Positions 50,463 through 59,364 of a stretch of 64,000 bases of DNA are shown here, piece by piece. The notes beneath the pieces are model-generated. The model worked only from the letters and a program-made list of their open reading frames with translations, did not search any database and was not told the origin of the DNA. Position 1 is the first letter of the stretch. The number at the start of each line of letters is the position of its first letter. The DNA lies in NCBI RefSeq assembly GCF_900104675.1, contig NZ_LT629945.1, positions 2,899,668 to 2,963,667 on the forward strand, read 5' to 3'. Source of the stretch: Angelakisella massiliensis (lineage in GTDB: Bacteria; Bacillota; Clostridia; Oscillospirales; Ruminococcaceae). Made by a program: the position numbers and the translations under genes.

Positions 50463-50738
50463 AAACCGATGAGGCGGAGATAAAACCAGAAAACGAACCT
50501 ACAGAGAGCCGGCGCTGCTGAGAATCCGGCGGATGACGTTCTGGACAAATGGACCGCTGAGGGCGGGGAGGAACGGCGCAAGCCCAGTATATCCCGACGC
50601 AGGACCAGCGTTAGCGGGTCAGGAATGTGTTGGCATTCCCCAGAGTGGTCGCTGTCAAAGCGGCAATCAAGGTGGTACCGCAGGTGTAATTTCAAGCATC
50701 TGTCCTTGTTTACAGCAAGGGCAGGTGCTTTTTTATTT
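50463..50738 (+). promoter_or_regulatory. Tryptophan T-box riboswitch leader
   Basis: Typical T-box layout: GATGAGGCGG near the 5' end, AGAGAGCCGG with a matching CCGGC distal stem, and CCGCTGAGGGC. The T-box core AGGTGGTACCGCA lies at about 50670-50682, followed by a terminator stem (AGCATCTGTCCTTG with CAAGGGCAGGTGCT, to 50729) and TTTTTT. In the specifier region AAATGGACC places UGG (Trp) at 50550-50552; a nearby UGGA at 50542 also reads Trp. Uncharged tRNA-Trp should prevent termination and turn on the transporter downstream. Confidence 0.9.
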
Positions 50739-50818
50739 CTCCCGGCGCCGCCAAATCCTTCAGACCTTCTCCACTCCAACAGGTGGAAGCATATCAAACA
50801 AGATTGGAGAGGAAACAC

Positions 50819-51856
50819 ATGAAAAAGAAAAACAACCTGCTCAACAAGACCCTGGCCTTCCTGCTGTCCTGCGGAATGCTCCTGGCAATGGCCGGATGCG
50901 GCTCCTCCGCTTCCTCCAGCGCCTCCTCCACAGCTTCTTCCGCTTCGGCCTCCACCGCCCAAAGCAGCAGCCAATCCGCCGATGAGACCACCTCAGGAGA
51001 AAAGCTCCGCATCGGTCTGGTACAGCTGATGGACCACCCCTCCCTCAACGAAATCCGGGATTCCTTCATCGCCGGCATGGCCGAGCTGGGGTATGATGAG
51101 AGCAAGGTGGAATATGACCTGCAAAACGGCCAGAATGATCCTACCATCCTCAACTCCATCGCCCAGAAGTTTGTGGGGGACGATGTGGATTTGATCGTGG
51201 CCATCGCCACCCCTGCCGCTCAGTCCATGGCAGCGGCCACCAGCGATATTCCCATTCTCTTCTCCGCTATCACCGATCCGGTCTATGCCGGTCTGGTACA
51301 GTCCCTGGATGCTCCTGGCGGCAACATCACCGGCACCAGCGACGCTATCCCGGTGGAATCCATCTTCCAGCTGGCTGACGAGCTGACCCCCGGCATCCAA
51401 AGCTATGGTCTGCTCTACAACGCCGGTGAATCCAACTCCCAGTCGGTCATCGCTCAGGTAAAGGAGTATCTGGACAGCAAGTCCATCGCCTACACCGAGG
51501 CTACCGTCACCAACTCCAGCGAAGTGCAGCAGGCTGCCCTGAACCTGGTCACCCAGTGCGACGCTATCTTCTCCCCCATTGATAACACTGTCGCCTCCGC
51601 TATGCCCGCTCTGGCCACTGTGGCCATTGAAAACGGCAAGCCGGTCTATGTGGCCGCTGATTCCATGGTCAACGACGGCGGTTTGGCCACTGTTGGTATC
51701 AGCTACACCAACCTGGGCAAGGAAACCGCTGAAATGGCGGTGGAGATCCTGGAGGGCGGAGATCCCGCCACCATCCCGGTACGCACCCTTTCTGAGTTCA
51801 GCCGGGTCATCAATCCCGATACCGCCGCCGCCCTGGGCATTACCGTTACCGAATAA
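50819..51856 (+). CDS. trpX: Tryptophan-type ABC transporter substrate-binding lipoprotein (TrpX)
   Basis: A 345-residue lipoprotein of the PF04392 family. Signal MKKKNNLLNKTLAFLLSCGM ends in lipobox MAGC; a Ser/Ala linker follows, then KLRIGLVQLMDHPSLNEIRD, the start of the periplasmic-binding fold. Tryptophan as substrate is inferred from the Trp T-box in front. ATG 50819 is preceded by GGAGAGGAAACAC. First gene of the trpX-trpY-trpZ set. Confidence 0.9.
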   Translation: MKKKNNLLNKTLAFLLSCGMLLAMAGCGSSASSSASSTASSASASTAQSSSQSADETTSGEKLRIGLVQLMDHPSLNEIRDSFIAGMAELGYDESKVEYDLQNGQNDPTILNSIAQKFVGDDVDLIVAIATPAAQSMAAATSDIPILFSAITDPVYAGLVQSLDAPGGNITGTSDAIPVESIFQLADELTPGIQSYGLLYNAGESNSQSVIAQVKEYLDSKSIAYTEATVTNSSEVQQAALNLVTQCDAIFSPIDNTVASAMPALATVAIENGKPVYVAADSMVNDGGLATVGISYTNLGKETAEMAVEILEGGDPATIPVRTLSEFSRVINPDTAAALGITVTE

Positions 51857-52000
51857 TTTTCGGAGATATCCGCGGGAACAGCTCCTTGCCGGGCTGTTCC
51901 CCTTTGCACTCCTTTCACCGGATGCTCCTTTTTGGGGACTCTGAGAATTGACACTTTGCTCTTTTTCCCATCAAAACAACTTCTGGAGGTTGTGTACGTT

Positions 52001-52906
52001 ATGAATATCATCCTCATCGGCGCGCTGGAACTGGGACTGATTTACAGCATCATGGCGCTGGGTCTGTTTGTATCCTATCGGATGCTGGATGTGGCCGATC
52101 TGACTGTGGACGGAAGCTTCACCACCGGTGCCGCTGTCTGCGCTGTAGTCAGCCTTACCGGTCATCCTCTGGCAGGGCTTATGTTGTCCATCCCTGCGGG
52201 AATGGCCGCCGGTCTGGTCACCTCCCTGCTGCAGACCAAAATGAAAGTCCAGCCCATTCTGGCCGGTATCCTCACCCAAATGGCCCTCTATTCCATCAAC
52301 CTGCGGATCATGGGCAATAAATCCAACCTCTCCCTGCTGGGAAAAGAGAGTGTCTTTACCCTGACTGAGGGATGGCTGCCCCAGTCCATGAGCCGGTTGG
52401 CAAAATTGCCGGTCATTGTTCTGATGGTGGCGGTTATCTGCCTGCTGCTGGCCTTTTTCCTCAAAACCAAAACCGGCCTGTCTCTTCGGGCAACCGGCGA
52501 TAATGTGGAAATGGTCCGCTCCTCCTCCATTGATCCCCATTTTACCAACGCCCTGGGCCTGGCTATCGCCAACGGCCTGGTGGCCCTTTCCGGCGCTGTG
52601 CTGGCTCAGTACCAGCAATACTCCGACCTGAACATGGGCGTGGGCATGGTGGTCATTGCTCTGGCCTCCATTATTATCGGTGAGGTGATCGTCGGCCGCC
52701 GCAATATCCCTGTTCATATTCTGGCGGTGGTGGCCGGCTCCATTCTCTACCGGCTGTTTATCGCGCTGGCTCTCCGGGCGGCCTCTCCCAGCGATCTGAA
52801 GGCCATCTCGGCGGCGATCGTCGCTCTGGCCATCTCCTATCCCGCCATCAAGGAAATGATCGCTGTGGCCAAACTGAAACGAAAGGGGCGTGTCACCCAT
52901 GAATAA
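52001..52906 (+). CDS. trpY: ABC transporter permease (TrpY type)
   Basis: A 301-residue permease of the BPD_transp_2 (branched-chain-like) family, with about eight membrane helices and the conserved LDVADLTVDGSFTTGA and LRATGDNVEMVRSSSIDP. A GGAGG site lies 12 bases before ATG 52001. It forms the channel for the trpX-bound ligand. It overlaps the ATPase gene by 8 bases. Confidence 0.92.
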   Translation: MNIILIGALELGLIYSIMALGLFVSYRMLDVADLTVDGSFTTGAAVCAVVSLTGHPLAGLMLSIPAGMAAGLVTSLLQTKMKVQPILAGILTQMALYSINLRIMGNKSNLSLLGKESVFTLTEGWLPQSMSRLAKLPVIVLMVAVICLLLAFFLKTKTGLSLRATGDNVEMVRSSSIDPHFTNALGLAIANGLVALSGAVLAQYQQYSDLNMGVGMVVIALASIIIGEVIVGRRNIPVHILAVVAGSILYRLFIALALRAASPSDLKAISAAIVALAISYPAIKEMIAVAKLKRKGRVTHE

Positions 52907-53708
52907 AATGCTGGAGCTGGAGGGGATCTCCAAAACCTTTTTCCCTGGTACCCCCAACGCCCACAAGGCGCTGGATCAGCTCTCCCTGACCCTGGAGCCG
53001 GGGGATTTTGTTACTGTTATCGGCTCCAACGGCGCCGGTAAATCCACCCTCTTTAACGTCATCAGCGGAATGTTTCTCCCGGACGAGGGACGCATCCGCC
53101 TGGATGGACGGGACATCACCTTTGAAAAGGAGCACAAGCGGGCCGCTGTCATCGGCCGCATCTTCCAGGACACCACCAAGGGTACCGCTCCGGGCATGAC
53201 CATCGAGGAAAATTTGGCCCTGGCCTATCTCCGCAGTACCGGCAAACGCTCCCTGATGGGCATTACCGCCGCTGACAGGAAGCTGTTTCGGGAAAAGCTG
53301 GCTCAGCTGGATTTGGGATTGGAGGACCGCCTGACTGCCAAGGTGGGGCTGCTTTCCGGCGGACAGCGGCAAGCGGTGGCGCTGCTGATGAGCACGCTGG
53401 TGACCCCGAAGCTGCTGCTGCTGGATGAGCACACCGCCGCTCTGGACCCGGCCACCGCCGAAAAGGTACTGGATATTACCCGGCGCATTGTTCGGGAACA
53501 GAAAATCACCTGTATGATGATCACCCATAACATCAGTTCTGCCCTCACTTTGGGCAACAAAACCATCATGATGGACAGCGGGCGGATCGTTCTGGACCTT
53601 CAGGGAAAAGAGCGGCAGGAAATGACTGTTCCCCGCCTGCTGGAGCTGTTCAAGGAAAAGGTATCCAAGGACTTTGATAATGATCGCACGCTGCTGGGAC
53701 AGGATTGA
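52899..53708 (+). CDS. trpZ: ABC transporter ATP-binding protein (TrpZ type)
   Basis: A 269-residue ATPase: GSNGAGKST (Walker A, near 43-51), LSGGQRQAVALLMST (signature), and LLLLDEHTAALDP (Walker B, with His after Glu, as is common in this subgroup). Its start lies inside the trpY end. It energises tryptophan import under T-box control. Confidence 0.93.
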   Translation: MNKMLELEGISKTFFPGTPNAHKALDQLSLTLEPGDFVTVIGSNGAGKSTLFNVISGMFLPDEGRIRLDGRDITFEKEHKRAAVIGRIFQDTTKGTAPGMTIEENLALAYLRSTGKRSLMGITAADRKLFREKLAQLDLGLEDRLTAKVGLLSGGQRQAVALLMSTLVTPKLLLLDEHTAALDPATAEKVLDITRRIVREQKITCMMITHNISSALTLGNKTIMMDSGRIVLDLQGKERQEMTVPRLLELFKEKVSKDFDNDRTLLGQD

Positions 53709-53765
53709 AGCCTCTCCCCACAACGGAATATGGGATGAAACGGATGGAAAGGAGCCTGTTTGACC

Positions 53766-54425
53766 ATGAAAATCACATTTTTGAGCCATGCCTGTTTCCT
53801 GCTGGAGGATGGAAAGCACAGTCTGCTGATCGATCCTTATCTCACAGGCAATCCTTTGGCTGCGGCAAAACCGGAGGAGCTTTCCCCCGACTTCATCGCC
53901 GTTACCCATGCCCATGGCGATCACCTGGGTGACACCGCCGCCATCGCCAAGCGGTGCGGCTCCACCATATTCGCGGTGGCGGAACTGGCGCGGACACTGA
54001 GAGGAGAATGTCTCACCGTATCCGATGGCAACCTGGGAGGCAGTCAGCCCACTGCCTTTGGCCGGTTAAAATATGTTCCCGCCTGCCATGGCAGCGGCAT
54101 TGCCGGCGGTCTGGCCTGCGGCCTGCTGGTGGAGATGGACGGCAAAAAAATTTACCATGCAGGAGATACCGCGCTGATCAGCGATATGGCGCTGCTGCGG
54201 GAGGAAAAAATCGACCTGGCGCTGCTGCCTATCGGGGATTATTACACTATGGGGCCTGAGGATGCCCTGCGGGCAGCTGAGATGATCCGTCCCGGGATGA
54301 CCATCCCCATGCATTACGACACCTTCCCTGTTATCCGGCAGGACCCGGAAGCTTTCCGTGCCGCGGCCCAAAAGCGGGGGCTGCCTGTGCGGGTGATGGC
54401 CCCAGGGGAAAGCTTTGTCCTTTGA
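53766..54425 (+). CDS. UPF0173 metal-dependent hydrolase (metallo-beta-lactamase fold)
   Basis: A 219-residue protein that opens MKITFLSHACFLLEDG, with THAHGDHLGD (HxHxDH metal site) near 47-56, CHGSGIAGGLACGLLVE and YHAGDTALISDM. This is the UlaG/UPF0173 subgroup of the metallo-beta-lactamase superfamily. Substrate unknown. It follows trpZ by 57 bases without a clear terminator and may be co-transcribed. Confidence 0.92.
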   Translation: MKITFLSHACFLLEDGKHSLLIDPYLTGNPLAAAKPEELSPDFIAVTHAHGDHLGDTAAIAKRCGSTIFAVAELARTLRGECLTVSDGNLGGSQPTAFGRLKYVPACHGSGIAGGLACGLLVEMDGKKIYHAGDTALISDMALLREEKIDLALLPIGDYYTMGPEDALRAAEMIRPGMTIPMHYDTFPVIRQDPEAFRAAAQKRGLPVRVMAPGESFVL

Positions 54426-54502
54426 ACCATCATTCCTGACTATCTGCGGAATATCAGAACAACTATTGGTCCTCAGTCTGTTTCAGGCTGGGGACCTTGG
54501 TA
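54426..54502 (+). terminator. Terminator-like hairpin after the UPF0173 gene
   Basis: GGTCCTCAG with CTGGGGACC (54468-54496) forms an imperfect stem; only TT follows. Likely 3' end of the transporter/hydrolase unit. It abuts repeat copy 3. Confidence 0.45.
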
Positions 54503-54640
54503 TACTCAAAAGAGTTTGACACATTCCCCCAAGGTATCCCGCTCCCCCATGGACACGTCCCATGGCTATGATGAAGCCAGCGGTTATACTTCCGTTTTCC
54601 CGCCTCTTTGGGCTGGTCGTGGCATAAAAAATCAGACACA
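54503..54640 (+). repeat. Dispersed intergenic repeat, copy 3
   Basis: Aligns with copy 1 (2579-2722) over its whole length: CTCAAAAGAGTTTGACACA, GATGAAGCCAGCGG, GGCTGGTCGTGGCATAAAAA and ATCAGACACA all have counterparts there. Diverged and non-coding. The rest of 54641-54902 shows no gene. Confidence 0.6.
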
Positions 54641-54902
54641 CTCAAAGTAATCCGGTCCTCTCTGGATATACCGCCGGCTTCTTGAAACATTTTTACAAGT
54701 CTGCGATCCCCAGCTCACTTCAAAATGGGGATCTTCCCCGCCCTCTTGTGTGTCTGCCTGTAAAAGCAGAAAAAATTTTCCGTCTCTATTTTCTTTTTCC
54801 CCTGAAGAAGATGGAAATCCCCTATGCGGGCCTTGATTTCATCCGGGCAAAAAGGTATGATGGAAACGGTTTTTCTCTATTTTTCCGGAAAGGAAGTTAT
54901 TT

Positions 54903-55937
54903 ATGATCCTGTTTCAATGTGACTATACCCATGGGGCTCATCCCAATATCATTGAGCGGCTGGCTCAAACCAATCTGGAGCAGACCCCCGGCTATGGTGA
55001 AGACCATTATTGCCAGGAAGCTGCTCAGCTGATCCGTCAGGCCTGCGGCGGAGCGGATCTGGACGTTCATTTTATGGTGGGCGGCACACAGGCCAATTTT
55101 ACTGTTATTTCTTCCGCGCTGCGGCCTTATCAGGGGGTGCTTTCGGCAGAATCCGGCCATATCAACGTCCACGAAACCGGAGCTGTGGAGGCCTGCGGCT
55201 ACAAGGTTCTTCCCCTGCCTTCCTCCGACGGAAAGATCACTGCCCAGCAGGTGGAGCAGGCGGTAACCGCCCATTGGCAGGACTCTACTCATGAACATAT
55301 CGTGCAGCCGGGAATGGTTTATATTTCCCAGCCCACCGAGGTGGGAACCATCTATACCAAAGAGGAACTGACCGCCCTCTCCCAGGTCTGCCGTAAATTC
55401 GGACTGCCCTTATATGCAGACGGCGCGCGTCTGGCCTGCGGACTCACCGCAGAGGGCTGCGGCCTCACCCTGGCTGATATGGCCCGCCTCTGTGACGCCT
55501 TTACCATCGGCGGCACCAAAATGGGCGCGCTGTTCGGTGAAGCGGTGGTGCTGACTCATCCGGCGCTGCGGAAGGATTTCCGGTATCTCATCAAGCAAAA
55601 AGGCGGCATGTTGGCCAAAGGCCGTCTGCTGGGCATTCAGTTCTGCGAACTGTTCCAGAATGATCTGTACTGGCAGCTGGGCCGCCACGCCAATTCCCTG
55701 GCGATGGAGATCCGTCGGGCCTGCATGGAAAAGGGATATCCTTTCCTGGTGGACAGTCCTACCAATCAGCAGTTCCCCATCCTGCCTGACAGCCATCTGG
55801 AGCGTCTGGCGGAAAAATATGTTTACAGCTACACTCAGAGAATGGATGAAAGCCACAGCGCTGTCCGCTTCTGCACCTGTTGGGCAACCCGAAAAGAGGA
55901 TGTAGATCAGCTGGCAAAGGACATTCTGGCGCTGTAA
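54903..55937 (+). CDS. Low-specificity threonine aldolase-like PLP enzyme
   Basis: A 344-residue fold-type I PLP enzyme that splits L-threonine/allo-threonine to glycine and acetaldehyde. It has GGTQANFTVIS near 59-69, SGHINVHETGA, and LYADGARLACG, in which the Asp binds the cofactor ring. The PLP-binding Lys lies in TIGGTKMGALFGEA near 200-213. GGAAGTTATTT precedes ATG 54903. It is monocistronic. Confidence 0.92.
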   Translation: MILFQCDYTHGAHPNIIERLAQTNLEQTPGYGEDHYCQEAAQLIRQACGGADLDVHFMVGGTQANFTVISSALRPYQGVLSAESGHINVHETGAVEACGYKVLPLPSSDGKITAQQVEQAVTAHWQDSTHEHIVQPGMVYISQPTEVGTIYTKEELTALSQVCRKFGLPLYADGARLACGLTAEGCGLTLADMARLCDAFTIGGTKMGALFGEAVVLTHPALRKDFRYLIKQKGGMLAKGRLLGIQFCELFQNDLYWQLGRHANSLAMEIRRACMEKGYPFLVDSPTNQQFPILPDSHLERLAEKYVYSYTQRMDESHSAVRFCTCWATRKEDVDQLAKDILAL

Positions 55938-56394
55938 CATTCGGTTGGGTAAATGCCGCTGAAATCCTGGCTCCAAAATGTACAGCGCCGCTCCTTTGGC
56001 TTTCCGTAAATTCAAGATCTTTCCTTCAGTGAATCAAGTGGCAAAGGCGCCTGTGATGATATATCCCAATTGGAAAGAACCGTTTTGTGCCTTCTTTTCA
56101 GCGGTATCCATCTTTGCACGCCTGCTTTTAAAGAATCTTTTCTTATTTTGTACAGTCCCATTTTCAGAGCAGGCACAGTGATTCTCCCTGTGCTCTCTCA
56201 TAAAACATCTCACCAGGTTCCATCCTCATGATTGAAAAAGGGTGGAACCTGTTTGTCTGCCCGACACCATCAGTCAGCTTTCCCTAAAAAAAGGAGGACT
56301 GTCGGGTTTGACCATCATGTTTTTTGACCCATACTTTTTTGAGCAGGGTGCAAAATTTTCTGCGTATACCACGGTGGTGCTTTCTCCTTTTGGT
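55938..56394. other. Intergenic region after the threonine aldolase gene
   Basis: Contains a stem AGGTTCCA/TGGAACCT (56215-56250) followed by GTTTGTC, a plausible terminator, and a smaller CACAG/CTGTG hairpin near 56173-56190. No coding sequence is convincing. Confidence 0.4.
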
Positions 56395-56423
56395 TTGACA
56401 TTATCGGAGGAATCTCCTATAGT
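56395..56423 (+). promoter_or_regulatory. Promoter of apbE
   Basis: TTGACA (56395-56400), a 17-base spacer and TATAGT (56418-56423), about 160 bases before the apbE start. Confidence 0.7.
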
Positions 56424-56584
56424 ATTAACGAACGGCTCTCCATGAGGGAAGCTGAAAAAACAGGCAGCAATTTTCCCTTCATGCAGCAGATTCCCTTGCC
56501 CAAAAGCGTTTCCCGTCATTCCGCGCTTTTCGGCTTAAAAGTTTGGATGTCCATTGCGGCATTTCCCAGCTCTCAGGAGGTATT

Positions 56585-57697
56585 ATGAAAAAAATCATCG
56601 CGATCATCGTGTCCGCTCTTCTGATTCTCTCCCTTGCAGTCGGATGCGGCTCAACTCAGGATCCGGAAACGCCGGAAATCCAATATACCAAATATCAGGC
56701 CCAGTTTTTCAATTCATTTGACACCATCATTCAGATCATTGGTTATACTGAAACAGAAGAAGAGTTTGACCGCTATGCCCAACTGGCCGAAGAAGAATTT
56801 CTCCGTCTGAACAATTTGTTTGATCGTTTTCATGAGTATGAAGGGATCAATAACATCTGTACCATCAATAAAAATGCCGGCGTCGCTCCGGTAGAAGTAC
56901 CGGAAGAAATCCTGGACCTGGTGGAATTCTCGATCCAGTGGTACGATGAAACCGGCGGACAAACCAACATTGCAATGGGGCCTGTGCTCAATATCTGGCA
57001 CGGTTATATGGAAAAATACGCCGGAGGCTCTCCCGACGCGGTGCTGCCCCCCATGGAGGAGCTGGAGGAAGCGGCCCTCCATACCGATATCACCAAGGTT
57101 CAGGTGGACCGGCAGGCTGGCACAGTGTTTTTGGAAGAGCCCGAAATGATGCTGGACGTAGGCGCTGTGGCCAAAGGTTATGCGGCTCAATTGGTTGCGG
57201 ACCTGTTGTACGAGGAGGGCTTTCACTCTTTCCTCATCAGTGCAGGAGGCAATATCGTCACCAAGGACGCTCCCCTGGATGGCATCCGGGAAAAGTGGGG
57301 AATTGGCATCCAGGACCCGCAAAAGGATTCTTCTGATCCCAACGCATCCAGCATAGAGGTGGTGTTTGCTGTAAATGAGGCCGTGGTCACCAGCGGAGAT
57401 TACCAGCGCTTCTATATGGTGGGTAATCAGCGTGTTCACCATATCATCGATCCGGATACGCTGATGCCCGCCAGCTATTACCGGGGGCTGACGGTGGTCA
57501 ATGATGACAGCGGTCTGGCAGACCTTCTTTCCACCGCTCTGTTCTGTATGGATTACGACAGCTGCCGGGCTTTTGCGGAGGAGCATGACCTGAAGGTACT
57601 GTGGATTTTCGCCGATGGCACCGTGGAATATACCGATAACCTTTTGCCTCAGCTGCGGGATCGGGGCGGAGCCACCGCATCCATTGAGAAATCTTGA
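56585..57697 (+). CDS. apbE: FAD:protein FMN transferase (ApbE)
   Basis: Lipoprotein enzyme (370 residues) that attaches FMN covalently to Thr/Ser of target flavoproteins such as Rnf/Nqr subunits outside the membrane. The signal MKKIIAIIVSALLILSLAV ends in lipobox VGC. Family pieces are DVGAVAKGYAAQLVADL, LISAGGNIVTKD and VTSGDYQRFY with HHIIDPDTLMPA. GGAGG lies near ATG 56585. Its target flavoprotein is not in the window. Confidence 0.95.
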   Translation: MKKIIAIIVSALLILSLAVGCGSTQDPETPEIQYTKYQAQFFNSFDTIIQIIGYTETEEEFDRYAQLAEEEFLRLNNLFDRFHEYEGINNICTINKNAGVAPVEVPEEILDLVEFSIQWYDETGGQTNIAMGPVLNIWHGYMEKYAGGSPDAVLPPMEELEEAALHTDITKVQVDRQAGTVFLEEPEMMLDVGAVAKGYAAQLVADLLYEEGFHSFLISAGGNIVTKDAPLDGIREKWGIGIQDPQKDSSDPNASSIEVVFAVNEAVVTSGDYQRFYMVGNQRVHHIIDPDTLMPASYYRGLTVVNDDSGLADLLSTALFCMDYDSCRAFAEEHDLKVLWIFADGTVEYTDNLLPQLRDRGGATASIEKS

Positions 57698-57769
57698 CCA
57701 GTGCTCAACTGGAAAAAGATTGGATGTTTCTTACCGATTTGTTCACAATTTCTTTCCCTTTTATTCTTA

Positions 57770-58904
57770 GGGCAATACCGCATAAATGCCACAATCCGCA
57801 TTATACAACAGGTGCCAAGTAAAAACTGTGGATAACCTCGGAAGTTTTTGTCCGCAAAGGCGCACTAACTCAAGCTGCCAGACAGGGTCTGTCAGCCAGA
57901 ATCAGATTTGCTAACGCAAACATGATATTGAATTTGGCTTGCTGCTTTTCAAGCCCTCGGTATCGTGTTTTTCGAAAACGCAGCTGCTTCTTAACGACAC
58001 CGAATACATGCTCTACTTTTGCCCGGACGGAAGATTTCGCCCGTTCCGCTTTCTTTGCTGCGTACTGTCCGCTTTTGCTCAGTTTCTTCATCTGCGATGG
58101 ACGACGATTGATCTTGTACTTGATTTTCCGGCCAGCTTTGTTTCGGACTACGGCATCTTCGCGCTTACCTGCGCCGAGATAACCGCTGTCTCCATAGACT
58201 GTTTCTTCCTCTCCCGTCAACAATTTCGGCACTTCCGCAACGTCGTGGACATTTGCCGGTGTGGCTTCCACTGTGTGAACCAGTCCGCTGTCCTTGTCCA
58301 CGCCGATATGTGCTTTGTACCCAAAGTGCCAGGTGTTGCCCTTCTTGACCTGATGGGCATCCGGATCCCGTTTCTTTTCCTTATTCTTGGTAGAAGAGGG
58401 GGCGGAAATGATGGTGGAATCTACAATGGTGCCCTTTTTCAGAATGAGGCCACGTTCCATGAGCGCAGCTACCACCTGAGCGAACAACTTTTCCTGCAGT
58501 CCGTTCTTGATCAGCAAGTTCCGGAACCGGCCAAGGGTATCCCCGTCCGGAACCTGGTTGCTGGAATCGACACCGCAGAACTCCGAAAATGCGCGGCTGT
58601 CGATGGCTTCTGCCACTGTGGCCTCATCACTCAGGTCATAGAGGTTTTGCAGCAGATACAGTCGGAGCATGATCTCCAGCGGATAGGGTTTGTTGCCGCG
58701 CTCTCCTTTGTAATAGCACGGCTGAATCATGGCAAGCCATTCCTTCCACGGGACAATCCGTTCAATCTGACTGAGAAATTCCTTTTTCTTCGTCCGCACC
58801 TGTGCCAATTCGTCACTGAATGCGGAAATCGTCATCTGTTTATCCATAGGTTTATTATATCACACTTGGCGGTATCTGGCACTTTTTTCTGTGCGGTATT
58901 GCCC
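57770..58904 (-). mobile_element. IS5-family insertion sequence (1135 bp, apparently complete)
   Basis: Perfect 13-bp terminal inverted repeats: GGGCAATACCGCA (57770-57782) and TGCGGTATTGCCC (58892-58904). A TA dinucleotide flanks each end (57768-57769, 58905-58906) and may be the target duplication. One full-length transposase gene lies inside. Inserted between apbE and a glycosyltransferase. Confidence 0.92.
57870..58847 (-). CDS. IS5-family DDE transposase
   Basis: A 325-residue transposase with an N-terminal DUF772-like domain (about 1-120; YPLEIMLRLYLLQNLYDLSD) and a DDE domain. The first Asp is in IVDSTIISAPSS, the second in VYGDSGYLGA, and the Glu in RAKVEHVFGVVKKQ (the Y-R-E region of IS5). 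No frameshift or stop is seen, so the element may be active. Codon use is similar to its neighbours. Confidence 0.94.
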   Translation of the reverse strand: MDKQMTISAFSDELAQVRTKKKEFLSQIERIVPWKEWLAMIQPCYYKGERGNKPYPLEIMLRLYLLQNLYDLSDEATVAEAIDSRAFSEFCGVDSSNQVPDGDTLGRFRNLLIKNGLQEKLFAQVVAALMERGLILKKGTIVDSTIISAPSSTKNKEKKRDPDAHQVKKGNTWHFGYKAHIGVDKDSGLVHTVEATPANVHDVAEVPKLLTGEEETVYGDSGYLGAGKREDAVVRNKAGRKIKYKINRRPSQMKKLSKSGQYAAKKAERAKSSVRAKVEHVFGVVKKQLRFRKTRYRGLEKQQAKFNIMFALANLILADRPCLAA

Positions 58905-59364
58905 TAGAGAAATAAAACCCCCTTCATATTTGCTGGATATAATAAGGCCATCAAGTTCAGGAACAGTAAAAAACACCTGATCATGCTGCCAGCCCCCGGC
59001 GGACGGAATACCGGCCGGGCAACCGGCAGAACCAATTACTTCTTCCCATTTTTTCGGGAGTTTTTATACGCATTCTTCTTTCTTCTTTCTTCCTATTCTT
59101 TGCAAAAGCGCGGCCGCAAAACGCCGCGCTTTTTGCATTCCTTCATATGCGGTTGAGGGTTGCTTTTTGTTTGGGAATTTTGTAAGATGAAATCATTGGC
59201 AAAGGGGATTATATTCAAAGCTTTATATATACTCCGGTTTATCCCGGACTGTTATCAACCAAAATATAAATTGAACAGAACCTGTTAAAACATATCCGAA
59301 AAAATTCACCAATCATCAGAAGAGGGGTTTCTCTCTTCCACAAGGAAACGAGGTTGATTCCATT
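58905..59364 (+). other. Intergenic region with a bidirectional terminator-like hairpin
   Basis: AAAAGCGCGGC pairs with GCCGCGCTTTT (59104-59132), with T-runs on both strands. A TATAAT at about 58938 could start a short transcript ending at this hairpin, but its -35 is poor. No gene seen; the glycosyltransferase promoter is not clear. Confidence 0.45.

Noticed and set aside
58930-59136. Small RNA starting at TATAAT near 58938 and ending at the 59104-59132 hairpin
   Set aside because: The -35 element is poor and the sequence matches no RNA family I know; transcript evidence would be required.
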